64,000 nucleotides of DNA from Gordius sp. MW1. Taxonomy: Eukaryota > Nematomorpha > Gordioida > Gordea > Gordiidae. Numbering within the stretch: the first letter of the stretch is position 1; every line of letters starts with the position of its first letter. The notes below the pieces were generated by a model that was given only the letters and a program-made list of their open reading frames with translations, was not told the DNA's origin and ran no database searches. Location: NCBI GenBank assembly GCA_964036665.1, contig OZ038526.1, positions 23,436,001 to 23,500,000 on the forward strand. The letters run 5' to 3'. Below, piece by piece: positions 1 through 12,042 of the stretch. The position numbers and the translations under genes are program-made.

Positions 1-599
1 CTAATGAGGTCATGAAAAGTAATAAAAATGCAGTTTTTGAAGTTCTTGTCATTGAGCCAGTGCAATTCATAATGCATTTAAAGCTGTTTTTGGGGATAAA
101 ATGGTTGTGGTATAGGGTTAGGGTTAGGGTTTATTGTAGTTGAATAAAATCTATATCAATTATCCTATTGGCTATTTAGATTATTTTATATATGAAGTAA
201 TTATAGAACATGAAGGGTATTTCTTCACCTACAAATAAATAATCATAATTTTTTTATTCAAATCTAAAATAAATTATTTTTTATATTATAACCATATAAA
301 AGTGAAATATTATATTTTTCAACTATAAATTTTGGTAATTCATTGAAATAATTCCCATTAAAACTTAACTTCAAATTTCAACACTTTTTTGTGTCATAAA
401 TAAAACTTTGAATTAAAAAACTTTAATAACTTAGCACTTCAAAATAGAAAACCTAGCATTTTTAAAAATTAAACATTTTCTTTGAAATTATTACCATTAA
501 AACTTTGTCCTTTTTAGCTTCAAAACCTTATTATCTTATATTTTTTTAATACTCAGCATTTTGATTAAAACTCATAATTTAAATTTTTTTTAATAAAAT
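1..599. other. AT-rich intergenic DNA with a short telomere-like run
   Basis: No gene is visible. Positions 113-131 hold three tandem TTAGGG-type units. From about 420 the sequence begins to show degenerate copies of the motif ACTTAGCA that becomes a clear tandem array downstream. Confidence 0.6.
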
Positions 600-985
600 A
601 CTTAGCATTTTAATAAAAAAAACTTAGTATATGAAAATAAAAACTCTGCAATTTAATAATAAGAACGTAGCATTTAAAAATAGAAAACTTAGCATTTAAA
701 AATAAAATACTTAGCATTTCCTCTAAAATACTTAGCATTTAAAATAAAATACTTAGCATTTCCTGTAAAATACTTAGCATTTTAAAATAAAATACTTAGC
801 ATTTAGATTAAAATACTTAGCATTTAATAATAAAATACTTAGCATTTAGATTAAAATACTTAGCATTTACATTAAAATGCTTAGCATAAAATACTTAGCG
901 TTTTTTAATAAAATACTTAGCACTTTAATTAAAATACTTAGCATAAATTACTTAGCAATTCGTAATTATTTACTTAGCAGTTAAA
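600..985. repeat. Tandem repeat built on AAAATACTTAGCATTT
   Basis: About sixteen imperfect copies of an 18-24 bp unit with core AAAATACTTAGCATTT follow one another. Spacing varies because the A/T linker between cores changes length. There are no unique spacers of constant size, so this is a minisatellite and not a CRISPR array. Confidence 0.9.
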
Positions 986-996
986 TAACACCCTTA

Positions 997-2060
997 AGGT
1001 ATTATATATATTTAAACTCATCTATATATTAATAGGTATATAAGCATTAAATATATACATTTACACTTATATAAGCACAATATATCATTATTATTATAAA
1101 TTTATCCATATACATAGCTACTTATACAGACACTATAAATAATATTTTTAGTTGATTTGTAAATACAAATAAGTTTAAAATGTGTTGCTTTATTACTTGA
1201 AAGAATCTATTTAAATCAGAATTTGTTAGCACTTCAAATGCAAAAACATAATTATGTCACGCTTATTAATTGAAGTAACTATCAAAAATAAAATGTTTAG
1301 CATTTTAAAAGCAAAAATTTAATTGTGTCAAGCAGCAATCATTTTTCACATATTTATATGTTATTTATTACCTGAGGGGATCTATCTAAATCAAAATTTG
1401 TTAGCATTTTAAAAGCAAAAACCATATGTCAAGCAACAATAATTTTTTACAAACTTTCAACCTTATGTTATATTACTTCAAGGGATCTATCTAAATCAAA
1501 ATTTGTTAGTATTTTGAAAGCAAAAACCTAATTATGTCAAGCAACAATCATTTTCACAAACTTATATGTTTTATATTACTTGAAGAAAAATATCTAAATA
1601 AAAAGACTAAAACCAATTAAATGCTTTGACCATTTATCACCTTATGTGTGATCACAAATAATATTCATATGTATAATTATATTAAGGTATTATATATATT
1701 TATACTCATGTATATATTCTTAGGTTTATAAGCATTAAATGTATACATTTACACTTATATAAGCAATATATATGATTATTAATATAGATTTATATATTTA
1801 CACCTATATATAGCTACTTAAAGACACTTTAATAAATAAATTGTAATACATGTAATATGTACGTATTATATAAGATTTTTAATTGAAATGCACAAATAAG
1901 TTTGAAATATGTTGCTTTATTACTTGAAGAAATCTATCTAAATCAAAATTTGTTAGCATTTTAAAAACAAAACCTTAATTATGTCAAACTTATTAATTGA
2001 AGATAACTATCTAAATCAAAATATTTAGCATTTTAAAGGCAAAAACCTAATTTTTTCGAG
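997..2060. repeat. Large imperfect direct duplication with an internal repeat
   Basis: A block at about 997-1340 recurs at about 1684-2060, with matching order of motifs (a run near AGGTATTATATATATTTA, then TATAAGCATTAAAT, then TTGCTTTATTACTTGAA). Between and within these blocks, a shorter unit with core ATCTATCTAAATCAAAAT and TTTGTTAGCATTTTAAAA recurs near 1205, 1380, 1490 and 1930. No coding potential is seen. Confidence 0.7.
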
Positions 2061-2390
2061 CAACAATCATTTTTCACAGACTTATATGTTGTTTTATTAC
2101 TTATAAAGAGAGACACAGGGACTAAACTGGAAGGTAGACCTTAAAAATTTTGGAAACTAGAAATTTAAAAAAAACTTAACAGATTGTAAGTTCTGCCTAT
2201 TTAATATTAAAATATGGGTAATAAGAGAGGGACTTTATTTGGGATGATGTATCTCCCAATAGTTTTTGGGAGACCTAAAAACTTTAAAATCTAGACATGA
2301 AAAACTAATTTACTATATAGTGAGCTCTATATATACATATAATATATTGAGTACCTACATATATATAAGTAAATATGCATTGTACATAAT

Positions 2391-4945
2391 GGTTCCTAGG
2401 CTAAATCCCGAAAGCGCACAATCCCGAATTTTAATGCTACACTTTTACGGCAATTAACATATGGTAAAAAATATGCAATCATATAATCAAGCTTTTAATG
2501 AATATTTGGTTGAGAGAACAAATCAAGATAATACAGAAAGTATAAGTAAGCTTAATATCTAAATATTTATAAATTATCTTTAGAATTTAAAAAGTCGAGT
2601 AGAAAAAATTTGATTCTGACCCATAAAGACTTGGATTATACCAAAATTAAAGATGGAAAACTTTATCATTTGTTAATTGTTAAAGCTTAATTTCATCAAA
2701 TAAAAGTCTATTCTAGATATAAATAGGTTATCATAATTCCTTAAATTAATACTGAGATTCTTAAAAGTGCAGGAGATATTTAGATAACTCTTGACATCTC
2801 ACATGAAGGTAACTTATAATTCTTAGCACTTATATATTATATAGCTTATTCAAATTATTTGTAAGTTTATTTATAACATTCTATGATTTTTTAGGAGAGG
2901 GTGTATCAGTTCTTCCTACAAATCTTTAGATTATACAACAGAGCTAGAGTATTATCATTTGTTAATTGTTAAAGCTTAATTACATCAAATAAAAGTCTAT
3001 TCTAGATATAAATAGGTTAAATCAATGATTCCTTAAATTAATACTGAGATTCTTAAAAGTGCAGGAGATATTTAGATAACTCTTAGGTAAAGTTTCTTTG
3101 AATATGACTAATTTTGCTCATAACAAAAATAGCTTTTTTAATTTTATGATGAACATATTAAATAAGGTACAAACTATAAATTTAGAAAATTTGGCTAAAA
3201 AAAACTTAAAAACAAAAATTAATAGAATCGTCCAAACTTAAGGAAGTGTTGACACTTTAAATAAAAATACATCATATAAGGTTATATTTAATAATATGAA
3301 AAAATCTAAATGTAATGTCTATAAACATATACAACTATAAAAATGATAATTTTTGTGTAAAAATGAGTATCAAATTTAATTTATTGTAGATTAAAATGAA
3401 AATTATAATTAAGTAACTTAATAAACATAGTATAATGAGTTCATTAATTTAGAATTTTTGTGTATTAAGTTGCTAAGCTTTAATAATATTTACTATAATG
3501 TATAAACTCTTAAAACTATAAAATTAGATTATAAAACAAAGCTAAAATATTGTTATTTGTTGATTGTTAGAGCTTAATTTTATCAAATAAAAGCCTATGC
3601 TAGATATATATAGATTAAATGAATGAAAGTATAACCAATCTTTTACTCATTGATAGATTACTCATTATTTACAATTTTATAACCATAAATTCAACAAATT
3701 CCATAAAATGGTATCAGAAATATACATGTAATATTTTCCAAAACAAAATTTTTATAATGTGGGTCTAACTTAAATTTCTATATGACAATAAGTATATTAT
3801 TGATATTTCTTGAAATTAAGTTTGGTAAAATATAAAATTTTTCACATTCCTAAAAAAGTTATTGATAGGTACCAGATTTTCATAACCTGCTATAACATTT
3901 TCTAATTAGACTTTTTAAAACAAGAACAAGATTTTAAGGCATTTTTTTGCTAGGCTCTTTGGTAAGCATTAAATGTAAAAATTGGGGTAAGAGTTTCATC
4001 CATCAATCATCTTATATATCAATATAACAGCACATCAATAAGTAAACATTAGTTGAGGTAGATAAAAATAAAATAGAAATAGTTAGTGATTTAGTTATAA
4101 ATAAATTTGCCTTATAATAATAGCAAAAACTTAATACAAAAGCTTATCTAATCACATGCACATTGATACTAATCATATTTAACAATGATCCCTTTACAAT
4201 CTTATAGGATCTAAATTAAGTTATATAGCATCATAAATTGTATGAATAATTTCTATTTAATCTAATGGCTAAAGAGATTGCCCTTTTAAAATTTAATATT
4301 TTTTCTATTAAAGTACAAAAAAACTTTAACAAATTTCTTATATGTTTACTTGCTGAGATTATACTCTGTAACTATATCACTTAACGTTCTAAATATTCCA
4401 TTAATCAACTTTTATAAAAGAATCTAGAGGCATGGGATAGCACTGGGATGATATCCTTTATATAATACTTAAATTTATTATATATTGCTTATTTATACAC
4501 CACCTTATACCAAACAAACGTATATCAGTTAATTATATAATTAGTAAATTGTAAAGGTTCCACCCAAATATAGCTCTTGAGTACATAATACCCAAACATT
4601 ATTGTATACCTAATAGGATTAATGATTCCCTGATTTTAAATACGTTAAAATTACCTTAGATATTGATTCCAAACGATTATTATTAATGGCATCCTTTAAT
4701 TTATACCTTGTCACTAAATATTAATACTCATCAGTGATCTGTAAATAAAGCTATATTATGTTACTTGGTGCAGAGGTTAATTAAATGTGATTCTTACATA
4801 AGTAAATTGTAAAGGGGCACCCAAATCTTGCTCTTGATTATGGATAAAACTTTAAAATTAAAAAACATATGGAAATTTGAAAATCGTAGCAGTAGCATTA
4901 TTGTAGCTTCGGGATTGTGCCTTTTCGGGATTTAGCCTATATCCC
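2391..4945. mobile_element. Mutator-like non-autonomous DNA transposon (9-bp TSD)
   Basis: The two ends form 38-bp imperfect inverted repeats (2391-2428 and 4908-4945) sharing AGGCTAAATCCCGAAA and CACAATCCCGAA. They are flanked by a perfect 9-bp direct repeat GTACATAAT at 2382-2390 and 4946-4954. A 9-bp duplication is typical of Mutator-like elements. The 2.55-kb interior is AT-rich and has no recognisable transposase. It contains an internal direct repeat of about 130 bp (2664-2791 and 2955-3090), with a weaker third copy near 3549. Confidence 0.8.
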
Positions 4946-4954
4946 GTACATAAT

Positions 4955-5530
4955 TATTATTTAATAGATTTTAATTATGTATATATATATAAGTATAAAT
5001 AAATTTGCATAGCATTATATATATAGTTCCCATATGTACAAGTAAATATATATAATAAATAGAAATATTTATAGTATTTCAATACACTATGGCTATTTTA
5101 TAAAAAATATAAAAATAAATATAGTACTTATAAACTATCCTTAATATAAATGTATATATAAATATAATACTCTAACATTATTATTTAGATATACTATATG
5201 TATACCTAAAATTATAATCATATATTGATTGTACTTATATAATTGTAAATGTATATCTTTAGTGTTTATATACTTAGGAATATTTAGATGGGTTTAAATA
5301 TATGTAATACCTTAATATAATTATGGTATATTATTATATATGTTATATACAGCATATATTTATTTATATAACATATATATATATATTATACATTTATTTA
5401 TGTAATTTATTCTTTTTAATTTAATATTTTAGATCTGTCTAGTTTGTAACCATTTTCGTTATTATCGGTTTTCCACATTTTGCGTATGATTCTAAAAAAC
5501 AACAAACATAACCAACAATATAGGGAACTA
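4955..5530. other. AT-rich spacer without visible genes
   Basis: The stretch is mostly TA-rich microsatellite-like sequence (runs of TATATA and ATATAAA). I see no coding or structural feature. Confidence 0.5.
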
Positions 5531-6325
5531 GCTGACCCGGCAAACGTTGTTTTGCTAAAAATACAATTTTCTTTAATATAATCAAATTCGAGAAAACTTC
5601 AGTCTTGTATGTATGACGTCATTATTGTTTATGATGTTATAAATGAAACTGGCCGGGAAATGTCCGATATTTTTAAAACATAAAGGAATTTTAGGATTCT
5701 GAAAAAGCTATTTTACCCCTGGCCGCCCTGGGCATCTATGGCTAAATTTTCGCGCGAATCGGGCCGGTAGTTTTAGAGTTTAGCCCTTTTTTAAAACGTA
5801 ATGTCCGATATAAAACTAAATTTTAGGATTCTGAAAAAGCTATTTTACCCCTGGCCGCCCTGGGCATCTATGGCTAAATTTTCGCGCAAATCGGGCCGGT
5901 AGTTTCAGAATTTAGGCCTTACATACGTAACATTTTTATTATACTTTTAAATATTTAATTCAGCCTTGTATCGACGTCATTATTGTATATGATGCTATAA
6001 ATGAAACTGGCCGCGAAATGTCCGATATTTTTAAAACTAAAAGGAATTTTAGGATTCTGAAAAAGCTATTTTATCCCTGGCCGCCCTGGGCATCTATGGC
6101 TAAATTTTCGCGCGAATCAGGCCGGTAGTTTCAGAGTTTAGCCCTTTTTTAAAACGTAATGTCCGATATTTTTAAAACTAAAAGGAATTTTAGGATTCTG
6201 AAAAAGTTATTTTACCCCTGGTCGCCTTGGGCATCTATGGTTAAATTTTCGCGCGAATCGGGCCTGTAGTTTCAGAACTTAGCCCTTATCCACATACATA
6301 CACACATACACTTTACTTTGTATAT
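5531..6325 (+). mobile_element. Dispersed repeat (non-LTR/SINE-like) with four internal tandem copies
   Basis: It begins with GCTGACCCGGCAAACGTTG and ends in a CATACATACACACATACA tract followed by TATATATAGAT, the layout of short retroposon-like repeats. A block with AATTTTAGGATTCTGAAAAA, then CTGGCCGCCCTGGGCATC and CGCGCGAATCGGGCC, recurs near 5682, 5819, 6039 and 6181. An inverted fragment of the same family lies at 57480-57620. No open reading frame is apparent, and the class assignment is tentative. Confidence 0.55.
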
Positions 6326-7821
6326 ATAGATATCGAATTATATTTCTAAAAATGTAACTTTTTAGTTAAATTGATTTTTTAAGTTTTATGAGCATATCTT
6401 ATGACTTGCCTGTATTTAATTAAAAAACACTAAACATAATGAATAATAGGGCGAACAACAACTATATCTAATGTTTTTTTTATCTGGTAAAACTTTTATA
6501 AATCACTTTCTTTTTATTATGTCTAGATCATTTTCTTCATTCTTAGGGCTTGTCTTGTCGGATTCAGATTCAAATCGCTCACTTATCTTTGTCTAAATAA
6601 CCGATTCAATTTCATGGGTCAAACACTGTTGTAATTATTAATACTTTGTTTATTTCAACTCTTGAGGTTAAATCTAAACTTTGCTGATATCTAAAAATTT
6701 AAAAACATACAACATTTAGGCATAGGAAAAATTTTGCAATTAACAAAATGGCTGTTATGTTATCTGTCTGAAAAGTAAATCTGCGTGAATTCGAAGACAG
6801 GGCTATGCTATAACCCTTAAGACTATTTTTGTTGCGCAGCAAAGATATTAAGGCAAGCCCTTAATCAGGTACCCCTGCATCGATGTTTTAACTTAGTCGT
6901 CCTATTTAATTCTTTGGCACCTCCATATTTACTTTTCGATTAACATCCTCCGCATCCCTTCTTAGCCGATTTTGATTTTTGAAATCTTCCACTGGACATT
7001 CATTTTTGCCTTGAAGGAGTCGTTGGTCATAAGATCGAGCTCGGTGTTAACCAAAGATATCATTATCCTGATGTCGGCGTTTAGTATTGAGTTTTCCTCC
7101 TTACTGTTTACTATTTGTGATTCACTTGCGTTAAACGGTGTTGCGATGACTTTGTGTGAAAACTTAAGTAAGTCTGTCGGTTGTCTTGTCCACTTGTTAA
7201 AACAAATATTATGGAAAAAGTTACCCCAAAAAAATTAATAATGACCGCTGCCGATCTGAGGCCAAAATCTTATTTTCTTTTAGGGTCCGACTAGTGCCTG
7301 CCTGTTTGAATTTTAAAATCTTTGGCAAAAAATAAATTGCTGTCTAAATATAAAATGACGGCTGTTAGAATTTAATACCTGAGACCAAACACCTTTGCAA
7401 TTTTGGCCCGACTAGAGCTTAAATCTCGCTAAATTTGAATGTCCTACCACTCATAGCCATTTTCCCCTTTTGTCAATTTTAAAATTGCCTAGACGCACCA
7501 TTTATTAAACCGAGTGATTTTGAGGTTGACCGGTATTTTCGCAATTTGATCCATAATCTATTAGTGTTTGGCGTAGCCCCCCTTTAATTGCAAAAAATTA
7601 TTTATGTTAAAAATTAAAAAAAATCGATTTAGCCCACTCACCATATTTATACTTAACTTTAAATTATAAACACTCATTAGCAAATTTACACGGTATTTTT
7701 TATTACTGAAATTTAATACAATACGAGATTATAAGTGGCGTTTGTGTAATCTAAATTCTGTTCCTACCACCAAATTTGAATTTAAGTAAACATTAAAAAA
7801 TTTTTCGCAAATTTCAGGTTA
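6326..7821. other. Unassigned intergenic DNA, locally less AT-rich
   Basis: About 6900-7250 has more balanced base composition than its surroundings. It can be read without stops for some 70 codons on the minus strand, ending near 6968, but the peptide resembles nothing I recognise and may be a transposon relic. The rest is AT-rich without clear features. Confidence 0.35.
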
Positions 7822-8685
7822 TATTTTAGTAGTGTTTCGATCTCGTCTCGGTCTCGAAAACAAAATCTCGTCAGGGGCGATTATGAAAATCTCGATCTCG
7901 TCTCGGTCTAAAAAAATCTCGGTCTCGTCTCGACAATTAAAAAAAATACATACGGAATAAAAATTTATCCTCTTTTATTAAAAATATTAAATAAGTGTTC
8001 AAAAATCCAAATGGCAAACTTTTATATTTTTGGAAAAACACTAATACACAAACTTTTTAAAAATTTAGCGGGACACGACATCTCATTGACAATATAAAGA
8101 TATGAAAACTCATAAAGATAACATTTTCTATAAAAAGTGCAGACTAAAAAAACTATAAATAAATTTGAAATATAGAAAATTAAATTTTATTGTTCTAGCA
8201 AATTATAACATTTGTATCAAAACTGTGTCTGTCAACTATAAATGGACTTCGAAAATTATGAGTTCGCTTATAGTTGACTTAGTTGCATAATTGATCAAAT
8301 TGAGACTCTTTATTAACCCTTGCTAAAGCTTCAAAGTAGACCTTAACATATTTAAGGCAAACGTTTAAGTCCATTTATATAACCATCATTATAGCCCATA
8401 ATGTTTATTGCGTGTTTACTATAGTGTTATTGTAAGAAAGTGATAAAAAGAATATGAAAGGTATCTCTTTAAATTAATTATTAATGTTAGAAAAGGTAAA
8501 AGAATTAAGTTTTAACAATTATCATGATTAAGATTTAAGTTATCATGTTATTGGATATTTTACTTACCTTAACTTTAATTAATGTTTTATGAATTTATTT
8601 CAATAATAATTAATCCCAAGTAACCGCGCGAATTAGTGAAGCGAAATTATTTATATCTAAAAGGAAAAGGAAAAAAAACTACATC

Positions 8686-10848
8686 TGTTCTATACGAACA
8701 AAGACAATAATTAACCAATAATAACGCGCGTATGGATATTTACATGTATATCTACGCGTCTGTATATAGATCCGAGTTAAAAGCGTAAGAGCAATGGGGA
8801 GGGGGAGAGGGACTATGCGTATACAGACTTTAATAAATATGCAAACTAAGATGAGGGGGGGGGGGGGGTTTGTGTGAGTGTGCCATGATACAACATTCTC
8901 CACAAAGAGCATACATTTCCCGTACTCTCTTGCAAGCGCAGCTGTGCTTTCTACTCATAATGTAGTCAGCGACTACAACACCATACCCTTCACGATAACT
9001 TCCTCCGACCCGATTGTTGACCTCTAAGCATGGTCGTCGGATTTGAATTGTTGACCTCGATTTGTATTGAACATTACCAGGATCGTTTTCCTGTTCGGTC
9101 TTGATTGGTCTGATCGTTAACTTCTAAGCCCTGTTTGTGTTGTTGACCTCGATTTGTATTGAACATTACCAGGATCGTTTTCCTGTTCGGTCTTGATTGG
9201 TCTTCTCGATTTAATTTCGTCGTTGACCGTAAAAATTGAAACGCAAACGCACCATACCCTTCAAGCTTGCTAGGGGGAGAGCGTTTTGGCCAGAGCATCT
9301 GAGCGTCGTTGGGTTCGGGATAGGATACTTCACCCCAATTGTTTCTTTGATTTTCCCCCATACGAGCAAGACAGAAACATCTAAGTCGTCCAGGCCGCTC
9401 CTCTATAAGAGCCGCTAGCCTCTCGACCAAAGCGTACGATATCTCCGTTAAATTATAGGTGACGTCGCTATACCACATATCAGCTATCGGCGCCGACATA
9501 GGCACCAGCGACATCACTAAGTGTAAAAAAACTGTCATCAGGCGTATCTCGCATAAATGCAACTCCGCCTACCATAATCACCTGGGAGCTATGAACTCCA
9601 TAACGGTAACCTTGGACCTGACAACGATGGTATTAACTTCCCTTCGCACATGCGAGGTAATTAACTCCAACAAATTAATCAATCATGCGCACGGGCAATT
9701 TGCCCACCCAGAAAACTCGACCTCATCAAACCTAATTAAAGGTGATACGGCATAAAGCCAAAAAAACAGGTCATAACAGGCAATAAGCCTCCGAATTAAT
9801 TAAACACGTCCGTAGACGTCGCACCCGTAGGCGCCACACCCGAAAGTGTACCGACGATTTACGTCGAAAACTAATTAATTCGCTTCTGGGATACACGTGC
9901 GCTCATGCAAAAATACATTAATATCCGAAACCTCGTTCTACACGTTAAATACCACCGCGTCATCTTGTCCACCAGCAGTACCGACAGAATTTTCCAGAAC
10001 TGCAATAGCGTTCTACAGCACCGGAATTATATACTCTCGGCACTCTATTTCGCACTGTCAGATACCAGCTGATCAATCAAGGACCATGACGGATAATGAA
10101 TCAAAAAAATTCCATGCGAAAAAGCAAAAGTGAAAAATTTAAAGGAATAAAACATGCATTATGAAAAATTTACCTTCGCGCGATTCTATTGGGACTTGAG
10201 CACTAATTTATAAAATTTCAAACTACCAAACTCATTTCATTAAATCACATATTACCCCAAAATTTACGTTTAAATTTAAATTTCAAAATACCAAACTCAT
10301 TAACAATTATCATCTTTCTTATAAAAGTTTTAAGACATAATTTATTTACTTATTTTAGTATCAAACATAAGATTAAAATTAAGTATCGGTTTGTAATAAC
10401 CTAAGTTATTATTATAAAGACACTGTTTGTTTCTTACCTTACAATTACTTTACTCATAATTTATTTCGTAGAATAATTTATTTTCCCAATAAGAATCGGC
10501 GAGGAATATTATATGTTATAACGAGCAAAAAAAACTACATCATATGTTATGTTGTGAACAAAAGATTATAATTGACCAATAATAACGCGCGTATGGATAT
10601 CTACATCTACACGTGATGTATATCTACGCGTCTGGATATAGATCCGAGTTAAAAGCGTAAGAGCAATGGGGAGGGGGAGAGGGACTATGCGTATACAGAC
10701 TTTAATAAATATGCAAACTAAGATGAGGGGGGGGGGTTTGTGTGAGTGTGCCATGATACAACATTCTCCACAAAGAGCATACATTTCCCGTACTCTCTTG
10801 CAAGCGCAGCTGTGCTTTCTACTCATAATGTAGTCAGCGACTACAACA
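8686..10848. mobile_element. LTR-like element nested in the hAT element
   Basis: Two near-identical direct repeats of about 300 bp (8686-8980 and 10545-10848) begin TGTT and end AACA, as LTRs do. Both contain a long G run followed by TTTGTGTGAGTGTGCCATG. They enclose about 1.56 kb of more balanced composition than the flanks. No reverse transcriptase, clear primer-binding site or target duplication is visible. An A-rich tract precedes both repeats, so the true left boundary may lie slightly further out. It could be a small non-autonomous LTR element or a segmental duplication. Confidence 0.45.
9049..9206. repeat. 93-bp spaced direct repeat inside the LTR-like element
   Basis: A block of about 62 bp starting GTTGACCTCGATTTGTATTG and ending TCTTGATTGGTCT occurs near 9049-9112 and again near 9142-9206, with almost no change. 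This suggests a recent local duplication. Confidence 0.8.
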
Positions 10849-11313
10849 GTTATAAACCACAAACTAGTTGCACAAATTAAAACGTTGTAAAAACAATAAT
10901 AAAAGCAGCATTATTATAGGATTAAGAACATAAAGTTTTAAACTTTAAATTAAAGAGTACGCATTTAAATGTATGACAAAAATCAACCATACTTAGGTAA
11001 ATGATTGCCAAATTTTAATTTTTTTGCAAAAATATAATTATTTACTACACTTAGGAATTTTTTTAATATCAAATATATTCCAAACATATTGATTTATACT
11101 TAATTTACCTTAAATGTAAATCATGTAAATTAAAATACACAATAATTTACTAAAATCTAACGATCAATAAAAAGTCGAGATCTCGCCGAGAAAATCTCGT
11201 ATCGTCTCGTCTCGACATCAAAATTCTCGTCTCGATCTCGACTCCATTTTTCAAATTCTCGTTCTCGAAGAGACCGAGATTTTTCTCGGTTTTTCCGCAT
11301 CACTATATTTTAG

Positions 11314-11753
11314 ACAAATAATGTTTAAAAAGTTAGATGTGAAAAAAAAATTAATGAGTATGATAAGCTTTAGGATCTAATTTATATAATATTTAAATTA
11401 TATCTGATTTTTGTAACATGTAACAATAGAGAAAAATCGAGTAGTATTGAAAAGGTACATTTTAATGAACATAGCTTAAATGATATTTGTTACTTATCAC
11501 CTTGGAGCCTGGATAAAATGAAATCTAATTATTACAAATACATTTTTAAAATAAAAATACAATTAAATTATGCATATTAAAAGTTAGAGCTTTTGCTAAA
11601 CAAACTTTCCACACACAGCACAGCATACTTTAGTAGACACTAATAACAAAATTAGGACATTTATACATTCATGGCTCGAAACATAAACCATGGTTAACAT
11701 ACTCAGCACGCCTCAAAGATGCTCTTTGTTTATATTGTGTCTTGTTTCCTCCT
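11314..11753. other. AT-rich spacer
   Basis: No gene, repeat or structural feature is recognised between the hAT element and the next MITE. Confidence 0.5.
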
Positions 11754-11761
11754 AACTGCGT

Positions 11762-12034
11762 CAGGCGCGTAGCCAGGATTTTCTCAAGGGGGAAGAAAAA
11801 TGTAAAAAAATTTTTGACACTTTTATTTATAATGTAACAAGTAAGCTTCGCAAATATATGCAAAACTTCAAGGCGCTATATAACCAGCTTTGGAAAAATC
11901 TCTTCTCTTCATTAATCAGAGCATTTACTACGATTTTATACCTTAAAAAAGGACATGGACCTTCAATTTTTTTTTCAAATTTTGGTCAAGGGGGTAAAAA
12001 ATTCCCGCTTTCTGCCCCCTTGGCTACGCGCCTG
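11762..12034. mobile_element. 273-bp hAT-type MITE (CAGGCGCGTAGCCA ends)
   Basis: The termini are inverted copies of CAGGCGCGTAGCCA. Each is followed internally by a G-rich or C-rich tract. A perfect 8-bp target duplication AACTGCGT flanks it (11754-11761 and 12035-12042). It has no coding capacity and must have been moved by a transposase encoded elsewhere. Confidence 0.88.
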
Positions 12035-12042
12035 AACTGCGT

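Larger units (their letters stand above)
7830..11305. mobile_element. Non-autonomous hAT element, CTCGTCTCG type
   Basis: An 8-bp perfect direct repeat TATTTTAG flanks it (7822-7829 and 11306-11313), the size made by hAT transposases. The ends are TAGTGTTTCG at the left and the complement of TAGTGATGCGG at the right. Subterminal clusters of CTCGTCTCG/CTCGGTCTCG motifs lie at 7838-7935 and 11174-11290. I see no transposase. The interior is interrupted by an LTR-like insertion (8686-10848), which accounts for more than half of the length. Confidence 0.8.

Noticed and set aside
113..131. Telomere
   Set aside because: Only about three TTAGGG units are present, inside ordinary sequence. Another degenerate run at 23848-23890 is likewise internal.
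605..965. CRISPR-like array
   Set aside because: Spacers are short, variable A/T linkers and no cas genes or bacterial features exist. It is a eukaryotic minisatellite.
9074..9562. A 162-codon minus-strand frame
   Set aside because: It has no recognisable domain, overlaps other frames of similar length and sits in the LTR-like insertion. It is not supported as a gene.
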